Assembly (NCBI RefSeq): GCF_900774055.1
Contig: NZ_CAAGSW010000005.1
Coordinates: 124,001-188,000 of the forward strand
Length of the DNA: 64,000 nt
Direction: 5' to 3'
Origin: Methanococcoides sp. AM1
GTDB lineage: Archaea > Halobacteriota > Methanosarcinia > Methanosarcinales > Methanosarcinaceae
The stretch's first letter is position 1, and each line of letters begins with the position of its first letter. Positions 1 through 9,683 of the stretch are shown piece after piece. Under the pieces are notes generated by a model that worked only from the letters and a program-made list of their open reading frames with translations, was not told the origin of the DNA and searched no databases. A program made the position numbers and the translations under genes.

Positions 1-177
1 GAAATACTCTTTTTTTGCATAATGTGCATGAAATTTGACAATTATGTATAAATTAAAATACAAAAAGATGTGACGATCTTAAATATAATAATTCTATTAG
101 TAATATTAAAATTAGAAAATTAAATATTTTTTCAGTAACGTTAATATCGCATTATCCGCTTTTAAGATTGGAGTCAT

Positions 178-2349
178 ATGAATTGGATGCAGATCCCATT
201 AAGATCTAAACTTGTTCTTGCTGCTGTTGCAGGAGTTCTTCTTGTAATGGTACTGACAACTACTATCACGATAACAACTCAGATCTCAGTGCAGGAAGAG
301 CTTGCTCATCAGCAAGCCATTGAGATCACAAAGAGCTATGCGAACAAGTTCGATGGAGACATGCGTTCCGACCTTGCGATCGCTCGTTCGATCAGCTCCA
401 CGCTGAGTGAATACGAGTCATCGGACAGGGATGAGATTAACAGGATACTATACGCGATCCTGGAAGATAACCCACATCTTTTGGGAACCTATGTGTGCTA
501 TGAGCCAAATGCTTTTGATAGCAAGGATACTGATTTTGCAAACTTTGAAGGTTATGACAGCACCGGCAGGTTTGCACCATACTGGCACAAGATCAATGAA
601 AGCATTGGACAGGACTATTTGCAGGATTGCGAAAGTTATGATTACTACCTCTATCCAAAGGTCTTCAAAGAGGCTGTGATCACCGATCCATACTTCTACG
701 ACGGAATATTTATGGTCAGCTATGCATCGCCCATAATAAAAGACGGAGAATTCATAGGTGTCGGAGGAGTTGACGTCTCATTGGACTATATGGATGAGAT
801 CGTAAGTCAGGTCACAGCATTCGACACAGGGTATGCCATCATGACCGGCAGTTCCGGGCTTATACTCTCCCAGCCACATAATAAGGACTGGATCGGATAC
901 AAGACGATCTATGATTATGGAAATGATGAACTCTCCAAGGCTGCAGAGGATATCAAACATAAGAAAAGTGGTTACGTCAATACGATCGATCCGGTCACCG
1001 GCAAAGAGATCGTAGTTTTCTACGAGCCAATAGAGTCTAAGAACTATGGTTTTTTCCTCGTAATACCAAAAGAGGAAATGCTTGAAGGTACTTTTGCAAT
1101 CAGGGATAAGCTGATAGCGATCGGAATCCTTTCGATTTTCTTTACAAGTATTGCAGCATACCTTGCTTCACGAACTGTAACCGGATCTATAGACGATATT
1201 GTAAATGATTTTAAGGAAATGGCGGATTCCGTAGCTGATGGAGAATTGAACATCAGGGCTAACACGCATATCGACGAGGATTTCAAGAAGATACCGGAAG
1301 GTCTCAACCATATCCTCGATGGAGTAGTGGTGCCGATACATGAAACTACAAGAGTTGCAGTTGAACTTTCAAAAGGGCATTTAGATGCCCGGTTCGAAGG
1401 TGAAACTGAAGGAGAATTCAATCAACTCGCCCAATCGATCAATTATTTCGCTAAACTTTTAGATGTCATCATAAATGAGTCTAATGAAGTTCTTTCAGCA
1501 ATGGAAAAGGAGGATTTCTCCCGGAGAGTACATTTCCACGGTCATGGCGACCTGAAATTACTTACAGAAGGTATCGAACAGACACGCCTGTCACTACAAC
1601 AGGCAAGTATCGATCGCCAGATAGCGGAACAGGAACTTAAAGAGTATGCACGGAAGCTAGAACAGTCCAATGAGCTTAAAGACATGTTCACAGACATTAT
1701 GCGTCACGATCTGTTAAACCCTGCAAGTGTCATAAAAGGATTTACAGAACTGCTTCTTATGACCGAGGAGAATGAGCAGACAAAACGGTTCCTCGAAAGG
1801 ATATGGAATAACAATAATAATCTCATTGAAATGATCCACTCCGCTGCAGAGTTTGCTAAAGTGGAAAGCTCCGATGAACTTGAACTCAAGTTACAGGATA
1901 TAACAAATATCATCGAACATTCAATGGAGATACTGACCACACAAGCCAGTAACAAAGAGATGGTCATCGAATTCAATGAAAAGGAACCACATTATGTGCT
2001 GGCCAACCCGATCATTGAAACTGTGTTCACTAACCTGATCTCAAATGCGATCAAATACAGTCCTGAAAAAAGCGAAGTTGTCATCGAGATCAAAGAAAGC
2101 GGGGAATTCACAGAAATCACGGTCACTGACTTTGGCGAGGGTATCAAGGATGAACATAAAACAACTGTCTTTGATCGCTTCAAGAGAGTGAACAAAACAG
2201 GAGTAAAGGGATCAGGACTTGGGCTTGCCATCGTCAAGAGAACCATTGAGCTCCATGGAGGAGATGTTGGCGTGAGAGATAATCCTTCAGGAAAAGGTTC
2301 TGTATTCTTTGTGAAGTTGAAAAGATATACCGATGAGCTCGAAGATTAA
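178..2349 (+). CDS. Membrane sensor histidine kinase (dCache-HAMP-HisKA-HATPase)
   Basis: Sensor kinase of 723 residues that should bind a small extracellular ligand and phosphorylate a response regulator. A first membrane helix lies near residues 11-31 and a second near 311-331. Between them is a dCache-type sensor with the typical stretch DPYFYDG followed by SYASPI (about 160-185). HAMP-like helices follow. The HisKA box RHDLLNP places the phospho-acceptor at His510. The ATPase domain shows the N box (NLISNAIKYSP), VTDFGEGI and GSGLGLAIVK. GGAG 4 bases before the ATG fixes the start. No response regulator gene is adjacent, so it is an orphan kinase; the ligand cannot be read from sequence. 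Confidence 0.92.
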   Translation: MNWMQIPLRSKLVLAAVAGVLLVMVLTTTITITTQISVQEELAHQQAIEITKSYANKFDGDMRSDLAIARSISSTLSEYESSDRDEINRILYAILEDNPHLLGTYVCYEPNAFDSKDTDFANFEGYDSTGRFAPYWHKINESIGQDYLQDCESYDYYLYPKVFKEAVITDPYFYDGIFMVSYASPIIKDGEFIGVGGVDVSLDYMDEIVSQVTAFDTGYAIMTGSSGLILSQPHNKDWIGYKTIYDYGNDELSKAAEDIKHKKSGYVNTIDPVTGKEIVVFYEPIESKNYGFFLVIPKEEMLEGTFAIRDKLIAIGILSIFFTSIAAYLASRTVTGSIDDIVNDFKEMADSVADGELNIRANTHIDEDFKKIPEGLNHILDGVVVPIHETTRVAVELSKGHLDARFEGETEGEFNQLAQSINYFAKLLDVIINESNEVLSAMEKEDFSRRVHFHGHGDLKLLTEGIEQTRLSLQQASIDRQIAEQELKEYARKLEQSNELKDMFTDIMRHDLLNPASVIKGFTELLLMTEENEQTKRFLERIWNNNNNLIEMIHSAAEFAKVESSDELELKLQDITNIIEHSMEILTTQASNKEMVIEFNEKEPHYVLANPIIETVFTNLISNAIKYSPEKSEVVIEIKESGEFTEITVTDFGEGIKDEHKTTVFDRFKRVNKTGVKGSGLGLAIVKRTIELHGGDVGVRDNPSGKGSVFFVKLKRYTDELED

Positions 2350-2513
2350 ACTGGCAAAACTTATTAATTCGAACAAGATCAATTTAATTATGGGATAAGT
2401 TGTAGCTATTCAAGCGGATATCCACATAATATGATCATTGCCTACGAAGATTGATGTCCCATACCCACTAGCAGTAGCTTCAATAAGTAACTGAATATGT
2501 GCGGGGAGATTTT

Positions 2514-4409
2514 ATGAAAGGTTTGCCAGACAAACTGCTTAATAGCCTGTATAAAGGAATCTGGGCTGTTGATATCAACAACAAATTCATCTATTTCAAT
2601 GAAGGAATGGAAGAAATAACCGGCCTTTCACGAAATAAGATCATTGGAAAGGATCTTAAATACTTCATGGAGCTGGCACAGCTCAGTGTGGGGGATGAAG
2701 GACATTTCAGGGAATTGGCAGTTCGTGTAAAAGATACGCTGAAACCTTCCCGTTACCACTCATTACAATTTCTGACACCCGAAGGGAAGCTTAGCATCCA
2801 GAGCGGGCATATTTTCCCGATGATAAACAGGGATGACAAGTACTCCGGAATAATATGTACTGTGGAGAGCTTTTCAGAGCAGAAGATCCGTGAAAAGACC
2901 TTCAAGGATATGTTAAGCTCAAAGAAAAAACTTGAAGATATCTACAAGAACAGTCCCGTGGTTGCATTCCTCTGTACAGCAGAAAAGGACTGGCCGATTG
3001 AATTCATTTCAGATAACATATCCCAATTTGGATACACACCCGAAGATTTTACATCAGGGCGACTTATATTCGGAGATTTAATCCATCCGGATGATCTTGA
3101 TCTTGTACGCATGGATGTCTCAAAACTTGAAGGTGAAGGAAAGCAGTTCTTTTCAATGGAATATCGCATGCTGACCAAGTCCAGTGAGATAAGATGGGTA
3201 GTTGAAAGATCGCTACTTGGATTTGATGAGGAGAAGAGGCCATCCTATTACCAGGGCATCTTCATAGACATTACCGAACGTAAACTGGCCGAAGAAGCCC
3301 TTCTTGAAAGTGAGAAAAAGTACAGGTTCATTTTCGAGAACTCGCCACTTGGAATACTCAATTTCGACGATAATGCAAACATAAGCCATTGTAATGATAA
3401 TATTGTAAAAATCATGGGTATTCCAAAGGACAGGGTCATCGGTATGAACATGATAAGAGACATCGATGATAGGGAGATGAAAGAAGCTGTCAAGGCGATT
3501 TTCTCGAGAAAGTCCGGGCATTACGAGGGAAAGTACAGGAACCCCTTAAGCGGAAAGGTCACGCCTATAAAAGCCGATTACAGTCCGAACATCTCAGATG
3601 ATGGAAAACTGCTGGGTGGTGTAGGGATCGTTGAGGATATCACAGCCCGCATAGAAGCAGAAGAAGCACTGAAGAAGTATGCAGAGGAACTTGCAGCTGC
3701 CAATGAGGAACTCAAGACCCTCGACAGGATGAAGGACCAGTTCCTGTCCAATGTAAGCCATGAGCTGAAAACGCCTCTTACATCGATCAAAGGTTATACC
3801 GAACTTATCTCCGAAGAATCTCTCGGACCTCTGACCGATAAGCAGAAAGAAGTGGAAACCACCGTACTTCGAAATGCTGAAAGACTTAAGAGACTTGTGG
3901 AATCGCTGTTATTCATAAGCAGGGTACAGTCCGGCAATGTGAAATACGTGTTTGAGCCAACCTCGATTGCAGAGATCATCGACATGACACTCCTTGACCT
4001 TAAGATACAGATCGATCAGAATAAACTCAATGTGAAGAGGAGGATCCCGGACAATCTACCGTTAATAAACGGTGATAAGGACAAGCTCACAGACATGATC
4101 ACCAATATCGTGGACAATTCCATCAAATTCACACCCGAAGGCGGAACACTTACCTGCACTGTTATAGAGGAAGAGGAATACCTGCACATTATCCTGAAAG
4201 ATACAGGCATCGGAATACCCCCCGACCTCATCCCCATGCTCTTCCAGCGTTTCTACCAGATAGATGCCACCAGAACACGCAAATATGGTGGTACAGGTCT
4301 TGGGCTATATATTTGTAAGGAGATCGTTACAGCCCACAAAGGCAAGGTGTGGGCAAAAAGCGAAGGTGAGAACAAAGGAACGGAGATCCATATCCAGTTG
4401 CCTAAATAA
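2514..4409 (+). CDS. Cytoplasmic PAS-domain sensor histidine kinase
   Basis: Soluble sensor kinase without membrane helices. Three PAS-type segments are visible: about residues 5-115, 120-255 (ending GIFIDITERK) and 265-385 (ending GIVEDITAR). A coiled linker leads to a HisKA box VSHELKTPL with the phospho-acceptor at about His416, then an ATPase domain with NIVDNSIKFTPEGG, LKDTGIGIP and GGTGLGLYICKE. An in-frame GTG lies 15 bases upstream, but GGGGAG ends 5 bases before the ATG at 2514, so I chose that start (631 residues). It follows another orphan kinase on the same strand, about 165 bases away, and no receiver-domain gene is near. The signal sensed is unknown. Confidence 0.9.
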   Translation: MKGLPDKLLNSLYKGIWAVDINNKFIYFNEGMEEITGLSRNKIIGKDLKYFMELAQLSVGDEGHFRELAVRVKDTLKPSRYHSLQFLTPEGKLSIQSGHIFPMINRDDKYSGIICTVESFSEQKIREKTFKDMLSSKKKLEDIYKNSPVVAFLCTAEKDWPIEFISDNISQFGYTPEDFTSGRLIFGDLIHPDDLDLVRMDVSKLEGEGKQFFSMEYRMLTKSSEIRWVVERSLLGFDEEKRPSYYQGIFIDITERKLAEEALLESEKKYRFIFENSPLGILNFDDNANISHCNDNIVKIMGIPKDRVIGMNMIRDIDDREMKEAVKAIFSRKSGHYEGKYRNPLSGKVTPIKADYSPNISDDGKLLGGVGIVEDITARIEAEEALKKYAEELAAANEELKTLDRMKDQFLSNVSHELKTPLTSIKGYTELISEESLGPLTDKQKEVETTVLRNAERLKRLVESLLFISRVQSGNVKYVFEPTSIAEIIDMTLLDLKIQIDQNKLNVKRRIPDNLPLINGDKDKLTDMITNIVDNSIKFTPEGGTLTCTVIEEEEYLHIILKDTGIGIPPDLIPMLFQRFYQIDATRTRKYGGTGLGLYICKEIVTAHKGKVWAKSEGENKGTEIHIQLPK

Positions 4410-4588
4410 GTAGGATTTCCTGGCTTCTGCTAAAGCTTCCCCTTTTTTCATTTAATACCCATTTATCCCTGGTTTCATCAATAGACACCGGGATGTTAAA
4501 GGAAACCGATTCGTTTTTAAGTCTTTGTGGCATACCACGCTACATAACCTGATAAATATGTAGGTATTAGATAATCCCGAGGTATTTA

Positions 4589-6064
4589 ATGAGCGATATT
4601 TTAAGAAGAGGACGACTGGCGTCCGTCCCTGATGAAGAGATCATAGAGTACACCTCATCAATGAGCGCTGACAGGTGGATATTCAATTCTGATATCCTTG
4701 TAGATCTTGCACACACGGTCATGCTCAAAGAGAGAAATGTGATAAAGGCAGAGGACTGCCGGAAGATACTGGAAGGTCTCCTTAAGATCAGAGAGGAAGG
4801 CATCGAGAAGCTCGACCACACTTATGAGGATATTCACATTTCACTTGAATCAAGGCTCATTGACATGGTAGGAGAAGATACCGGGGGACGTATGCACTCC
4901 GGAAGGTCACGCAACGACGAGGTTGCTACCTGCATCAGGCTTACGCTCAGGGATGAACTCTTATTGATCATGGAAGACCTGATCGGACTGCGCAACACGC
5001 TGATAGATGTAGCTTCGGAAAACGTCGAAACGCTCATGCCGGGATTCACACACCTGCAACACGCACAGCCAACCACACTGGCGCACCACCTTACAGCACA
5101 TGCAAATGCCATCGGTCGTGACTTTGAGCGCACAAGGGACTGCTACTCACGCGTGAACAGAAGCCCGCTTGGTGCTGCTGCTTTTGCATCCACAGGCTTT
5201 GACCTTGACAGGGAGAGGACAAGAACACTTCTAGGTTTCGACGGTATCGTTGAGAACTCCATGGATGCCGTAAGCTCCCGGGATTTCCTGATAGAGACAG
5301 CATCGGTTTTCGCAAATCTCATGATAAACCTTAGCAAAATGGCCGAAGAGCTTGTGATCTGGTCCACATCCGAATTCGCGTTCATTGAACTGGATGACAG
5401 GTATGCATCCACTTCATCCATAATGCCTCAGAAGAAAAATCCTGATACTGCTGAACTGTTGAGAGGAAAGAGCGGTGTTGCCATAGGTTCATTGATGTCG
5501 CTGATATCAATCTGCAAGGGATTGCCATTAAGCTATAACCGCGACCTGCAGGAAGCAACGCCGAACATCTGGCGCTCCTTGAAGACAACGAGGACATCGG
5601 TCAGGGTCATGAGCGGAATGATAGCAACTATGAATATCAACAAGGAAAACATGGCAGGCCTGGCAACAGCAGGTTTTACAACTGCAACCGAACTTGCAGA
5701 TACCATGGTGCGTGTCTGTGACATTCCATTCAGGACAGCACATCAGATCGTTGGCGTGCTTGCACGTGGAAATGGAGAACCGACACTTGGTGAGATAGAT
5801 GCAGTCGCCCACAATGTCATTGGAGAGAGCTTAAGCGGAAGAGGACTTACCGAGCAGATGGTCACCGAGGCGCTTGACCCGATACTGAACGTCAGGAAGC
5901 GAACTGTGACCGGCGGACCATCCCCTGATGCCATGCAGCAGTTGATCAGCAATTGCAAGGCAAGATCAACAGAGGATGAGGACAGCCTCAATGAACTGAA
6001 AACTAATGTTGACAGCGCTATGGAAACACTGTTCGGCGTCGTAGATGACTGCAGGAATACCTGA
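4589..6064 (+). CDS. argH: Argininosuccinate lyase
   Basis: Last step of arginine synthesis: cleaves argininosuccinate to arginine and fumarate in the cytoplasm. The 491-residue length and the sequence fit the fumarase/aspartase superfamily. The signature loop SSIMPQKKNPD lies near residue 275-285 and supplies the catalytic Ser. Other conserved segments are GRSRNDEVAT (about 104-113) and TPGFTHLQ-like MPGFTHLQHAQP (about 151-162). GAGGT 5-9 bases before the ATG supports the start. gatD follows 40 bases downstream and may be co-transcribed. argF, an earlier arginine gene, lies far away at 34.8 kb, so the pathway is dispersed. Confidence 0.96.
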   Translation: MSDILRRGRLASVPDEEIIEYTSSMSADRWIFNSDILVDLAHTVMLKERNVIKAEDCRKILEGLLKIREEGIEKLDHTYEDIHISLESRLIDMVGEDTGGRMHSGRSRNDEVATCIRLTLRDELLLIMEDLIGLRNTLIDVASENVETLMPGFTHLQHAQPTTLAHHLTAHANAIGRDFERTRDCYSRVNRSPLGAAAFASTGFDLDRERTRTLLGFDGIVENSMDAVSSRDFLIETASVFANLMINLSKMAEELVIWSTSEFAFIELDDRYASTSSIMPQKKNPDTAELLRGKSGVAIGSLMSLISICKGLPLSYNRDLQEATPNIWRSLKTTRTSVRVMSGMIATMNINKENMAGLATAGFTTATELADTMVRVCDIPFRTAHQIVGVLARGNGEPTLGEIDAVAHNVIGESLSGRGLTEQMVTEALDPILNVRKRTVTGGPSPDAMQQLISNCKARSTEDEDSLNELKTNVDSAMETLFGVVDDCRNT

Positions 6065-6104
6065 GAAGTGTGAAAATTACGAACGATCATATTGATGAGG
6101 GATT

Positions 6105-7358
6105 ATGATGGATTTTGAACTTGGCGACAGGATAAGGATAGAGAAGGACAGAAATGTTTACGAAGGCATCGTGATGCCAACAACGACCGATCATGTTGTG
6201 ATCAAGATGGTCAGTGGATACAATGCAGGTATCAACCCCGAAGGCGCAACGATAACACTGCTTGAGAAAGCTGATCCGAAAAAAGCATCGAAGAAAGAGA
6301 AAGAAGGAAAAGTCAAACCATCAAAGAAACTCCCAAAGGTCACCATCCTTTCCACCGGCGGAACGATAGCCAGTAAAGTGGACTACCGCACAGGCGCTGT
6401 TACCGCACAATTCTCTGCTGACGATATCGTTGATGCCATCCCGGAGATCACAGAGATCGCAAACATCAGCGGAAGGGTTGTTTACAACATCCTGTCCGAG
6501 AACATGAAGACCGAATACTGGACAGAACTCGCCCGCGCTGTCGCCGAAGAGATCGAGAACGGTGCTGACGGCATCATCGTTGCCCACGGAACTGACACCA
6601 TGATGTACTCCGCAGCAGCCCTGTCGTTTATGCTCAAGACCCCGGTACCCATCGTCTTCGTGGGCTCCCAGCGCAGTGCTGACAGACCAAGCAGCGATAA
6701 CGCTATGAATGCCATTTGTGCCACAAAGGTCGCTGTCAGTGACATTGCCGAAGTATGCGTGGTCATGCACGACACCGCCTGTGACGACAGGTGTGCCATC
6801 CATTACGGTACAAAGGTCAGGAAGATGCACACATCCAGAAGAGATGCATTCCGTTCCATCAATTCCGACCCTATCGGCTATGTGGACTATTCCACAAAAA
6901 GAATCGAGACGGTCATGCCATACACAAAACGCGGCACCCATGAACTGGAAGTTAAAGCCACCCTTGAACCAAAATGCGCCCTGGTAAAATTCGTACCCGG
7001 TGCAGACCCGGACATCCTCTCGTACTACATCGACTCCGGCTACAAGGGACTCGTCATAGAAGGAACCGGACTGGGCCATGTATCCACCGACTGGATCCCG
7101 AATATCAGGCGCGCTACAGAAGCAGGACTCCCAGTGGTCATGACATCACAGTGCCTCAACGGGCGTGTATGCGACCGCGTCTACGACACTGGAAGAGATA
7201 TCCTGAAAGCCGGTGCAATAGAAGGAGAAGATATGCTTCCAGAGGTCGCTTTGGTGAAGCTTATGTGGGCACTTGGACAAGACAGAGATGCTAGTGAAAT
7301 CGCTGCGGCTATGGGGACAAGTGTTGAGAACGAGATAACAGAATGTACGTTGAAGTGA
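6105..7358 (+). CDS. gatD: Glutamyl-tRNA(Gln) amidotransferase subunit D
   Basis: Asparaginase-like subunit of the archaeal GatDE complex, which releases ammonia from glutamine or asparagine so that GatE can convert Glu-tRNA(Gln) to Gln-tRNA(Gln). An N-terminal small beta domain (residues 1-60) and a Lys-rich linker precede the asparaginase fold. The two catalytic threonine motifs are STGGTIAS (about 83-90) and AHGTDTM (about 160-166). The 417-residue length is normal. GAGGG lies before the paired ATG codons at 6105 and 6108; either could be used. gatE is not in this window. Downstream genes are on the other strand. Confidence 0.95.
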   Translation: MMDFELGDRIRIEKDRNVYEGIVMPTTTDHVVIKMVSGYNAGINPEGATITLLEKADPKKASKKEKEGKVKPSKKLPKVTILSTGGTIASKVDYRTGAVTAQFSADDIVDAIPEITEIANISGRVVYNILSENMKTEYWTELARAVAEEIENGADGIIVAHGTDTMMYSAAALSFMLKTPVPIVFVGSQRSADRPSSDNAMNAICATKVAVSDIAEVCVVMHDTACDDRCAIHYGTKVRKMHTSRRDAFRSINSDPIGYVDYSTKRIETVMPYTKRGTHELEVKATLEPKCALVKFVPGADPDILSYYIDSGYKGLVIEGTGLGHVSTDWIPNIRRATEAGLPVVMTSQCLNGRVCDRVYDTGRDILKAGAIEGEDMLPEVALVKLMWALGQDRDASEIAAAMGTSVENEITECTLK

Positions 7359-7480
7359 GGGAATTGCTTCAACTGATTCTTTTTTTAAGTAAATTGAATT
7401 AAAAAGAGAGTATTCGGTGCAGTTATGCACCATTATTTTCTAAATTTTAGAATATTCGACTGTGGCACTACATCGAGTGC

Positions 7481-7597
7481 TCACATTCCAAGTGCGTACG
7501 CTGCAAGAACAGCAGCAACAATTATACCAATCGCAAGCATCGTGATCTCAGCAATAGCTAAAGATGCTGCATTTTCGTTATTTATTATTTTAAACAT
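7481..7597 (-). pseudogene. Truncated type IV pilin (38-residue remnant or micro-pilin)
   Basis: A 38-codon frame starts MFKIINNENAASLAIAEITM and continues as a hydrophobic helix to a TGA. It matches the N-terminal signal and helix of the two pilins just upstream (MFNINVNEDAVSPVV and MFKMNRNEDAVSPVI). After the TGA the same frame reads ALDVVPQSNILKF, which still aligns with the PSEMAPQSSVRA segment of the full pilins, then stops again. A GGAGGA ribosome site lies 6-7 bases before the ATG. I infer a pilin gene cut short by a stop (one base change from GGA would do) and loss of its 3' part. The intact ribosome site and open helix leave room for an expressed micro-pilin. Confidence 0.7.
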
Positions 7598-7909
7598 TTT
7601 ATGTCCTCCAATATGTGTACAATGTATAATTCCCATTTAAACATTGGCACATCTTCAGAAATTAATAATTCATTTCTAATTGTCATTAGATGTAAGCTAA
7701 GAACAAATCGTGTAAAAATCCAGATAGATAATGGGAAAAATAGAAATTATTTCAGTTATTAGACATCAAATTATGAATCTCAAAAAAGACCCGACGGTTT
7801 GGAGTGGTTCATTTATTCAAACAGAGCACATCAATAAATCGATGAAAGCATGTTGTTGCGGCATTAAGCTGGAATTAAAGAAAAAGGATGATGCATGACT
7901 GCACCATAC

Positions 7910-8410
7910 TTAGAACCTGACATCGATGTCAGTTATCATCTGCTGACTGGAAACGTCAACGAACTTAACCGTTCCAGTTTCCCCAAAGGCAACGATATCA
8001 GCCAGATCCCCTTCAGCATTTTCATTAGTAAGGTGCGTAGCGGTACCAATTGCAAACCCACCAATCTCATCGACCTCATTGAAAATGTACAGGGATTCAC
8101 CGGCTTTGAATTCCAGATCATCGTCAGTTGTCAACAGGGTCACATCAACCACTTCACCGTCAACAACCATCTTTGTGTTTGAGGAAGCGAGGTAAAGTTC
8201 ATCACCGCCCTGATGTTCGAGCATGATGACAGAATGGTCACCCATACTGTACGAACTTGCCCTGACACCTGCCTGAGGTGCCACATCGCCGGTACCCAAT
8301 CCGAGAGAGAATGCTATGATGATAGTAGCAACGATGATTCCTACTGCAACCATCATGATTTCAGCGACTACTGGTGACACTGCGTCTTCATTTACATTAA
8401 TGTTGAACAT
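7910..8410 (-). CDS. Archaeal type IV pilin (DUF1628-type)
   Basis: Pilin subunit of 166 residues with the archaeal prepilin start MFNINVNEDAVSPVVAEIMM: a short charged leader, the SPVV motif at the cleavage region, and a hydrophobic assembly helix of about 20 residues. A PibD-type prepilin peptidase would process it. The C-terminal part is a soluble domain ending SQQMITDIDVRF, closely like the neighbour at 8652. In-frame codons reach further upstream, but the ATG at 8410 gives the family-typical start with GGAGA about 8 bases ahead. The neighbouring paralogue and the remnant at 7481 point to tandem duplication of pilin genes. Secretion ATPase genes are not in the window. Confidence 0.9.
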   Translation of the reverse strand: MFNINVNEDAVSPVVAEIMMVAVGIIVATIIIAFSLGLGTGDVAPQAGVRASSYSMGDHSVIMLEHQGGDELYLASSNTKMVVDGEVVDVTLLTTDDDLEFKAGESLYIFNEVDEIGGFAIGTATHLTNENAEGDLADIVAFGETGTVKFVDVSSQQMITDIDVRF

Positions 8411-8605
8411 TTGGAGATTCTCCGATATTATATAGAATATATGTATAAATAGGAATATAAGTATTTGTAGGTTGTTTCTTTTACTCAATTATATGAAGAT
8501 TCATTTAGAAATCAAAACAATTGTTGAGTAAGAATGAAGAAGGGTGAAATTAATTAAAACAATCGATTTTAATGATTAGTTTATTTTTGGAAATTAATAA
8601 AATTT

Positions 8606-8638
8606 AAAAAAAAAGAATGGTGCTAATTTTAGCACCAT
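8606..8638 (-). terminator. Hairpin terminator after the pilin gene at 8652
   Basis: A perfect 10-base inverted repeat, ATGGTGCTAA with TTAGCACCAT (8617-8638), lies 14 bases past the stop of the pilin gene. On the minus strand it is followed by nine T (A tract 8606-8614). This is the clearest terminator in the pilin cluster and would separate the two pilin transcripts. Confidence 0.75.
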
Positions 8639-8651
8639 GGTTTCATTGAAT

Positions 8652-9131
8652 TTAGAACCTGACATCAAGGTCAGCAATCATCTGCTGGCTGGCAACATCG
8701 ATGAACTTTACGTTAATTGTATCACCAGAGGCTGCAACATCAGCTGGCGTTCCAATTGCGGCAAAAGTAGTGCTGTTTCCTAAAACATCAGCAGTACCAT
8801 TATTATACAGATATAGAGTTTCTCCAGCTTCAAAAGTCAAAGAATCATCGCTTACAAGATCAAGACCTACAACATCACCAGCAATGCTAACTCTTGTGTT
8901 TGATGAAGCAAGATTAATTTCATCTCCACCCTGGTGCTCAATAAGTACGACACTAGTACTGTTATCAACTTCTGCACTTGCCCTTACACTTGACTGTGGT
9001 GCCATCTCGGATGGTCCCATTCCAAACACGAATGCTGCGATAACAGCAGCAAGGATCACAGTGATTGCGACCATCAGGATTACACCGATGACCGGAGACA
9101 CTGCATCTTCATTTCTGTTCATTTTAAACAA
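8652..9131 (-). CDS. Archaeal type IV pilin (DUF1628-type), TTG start
   Basis: Second full-length pilin, paralogous to the one at 7910. The prepilin start is MFKMNRNEDAVSPVIGVILM with a long hydrophobic helix, then a soluble domain sharing SSNT, AGETLYLYN and the end SQQMIADLDVRF. The start is decided by sequence: GGAGG lies 8 bases before a TTG at 9131. That TTG gives the same MFK-type start as the other two pilins, while a GTG at 9146 overlaps the ribosome site and an ATG at 9122 is too far in. Length 159 residues. Its own hairpin terminator follows. Function in adhesion or surface filaments is inferred from the family. Confidence 0.88.
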   Translation of the reverse strand: MFKMNRNEDAVSPVIGVILMVAITVILAAVIAAFVFGMGPSEMAPQSSVRASAEVDNSTSVVLIEHQGGDEINLASSNTRVSIAGDVVGLDLVSDDSLTFEAGETLYLYNNGTADVLGNSTTFAAIGTPADVAASGDTINVKFIDVASQQMIADLDVRF

Positions 9132-9163
9132 ATTATATTCCTCCACTTTTATATAGGCTTAGT

Positions 9164-9370
9164 TTAATTAATACTTTTCTGTTGCTTCTTCTGTACTACT
9201 TTCTCTAGCTTGTGAGTCCACATCTCATCACTCATTTCAGTGTACTCGCACTCAAGATAGTGCTGAACCGCTGTACTCAGGGCATCCTTTGTAGAGGGTT
9301 CTTTGGTCTTTTTCTTAAGTTCTTCAAGCTGATCCTCAGTAAGCACAGTTTGTGCATGTACTATTTTCAT
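9164..9370 (-). CDS. Small conserved archaeal protein, DUF5371-like
   Basis: A 68-residue protein starting MKIVHAQTVLTEDQLEELKK, rich in charged residues and predicted mostly helical, with one Cys (LECEYTE). I recognise it as the DUF5371-type protein of Methanosarcinales, whose function is unknown. The pattern of a short N-terminal strand followed by helices, with STKDALSTAVQHYLEC, resembles a ribbon-helix-helix DNA-binding fold, but this is inference. GGAGA lies about 9 bases before the ATG. It sits 32 bases upstream of a pilin gene on the same strand, so it may be co-transcribed with it and could regulate it. Confidence 0.75.
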   Translation of the reverse strand: MKIVHAQTVLTEDQLEELKKKTKEPSTKDALSTAVQHYLECEYTEMSDEMWTHKLEKVVQKKQQKSIN

Positions 9371-9631
9371 GAGAACTGTCTCCTGATAAGATAATCATGA
9401 GAACATACACATCATAGCTCTCATCATAATAATAATAATGATAATATAAGTATAAAACTATTTCGCCAAACAAAATCAGACAAATAAAATCCAATTAATA
9501 GATATGAAGAATAAATATAATAACTATTGCATACTGACAAACGTACATATATTCAAAAACAGTGTCAATCGAACGAATTTAGGAGTAGGACAAGTAATAA
9601 TAGAACTGTCAATAAATAAAACACAGCAACC

Positions 9632-9666
9632 AAAAAAATAGAAAAGCTCCTTAGAAAGGAGCTTTT
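9632..9666 (-). terminator. Hairpin terminator after purP
   Basis: An 11-base perfect stem, AAAAGCTCCTT with AAGGAGCTTTT and a 3-base loop (9642-9666), lies 17 bases past the purP stop. On the minus strand it is followed by seven T (9632-9638). A strong terminator by archaeal standards. Confidence 0.8.
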
Positions 9667-9683
9667 GATCTGATGTAATGAAC

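Noticed and set aside
6321-7079. Open frame of 252 codons on the minus strand opposite gatD
   Set aside because: Antisense to a clear gatD; rich in Cys, His and Val in a way typical of reverse reading, and no ribosome site.
7481-7483. TGA ending the short pilin read as selenocysteine
   Set aside because: Methanosarcinales are not known to use selenocysteine, no hairpin of SECIS type is seen, and the frame stops again soon after.
7425-7640. Plus-strand frame of 71 codons over the pilin remnant
   Set aside because: Opposite the clear prepilin signal and ribosome site on the minus strand.
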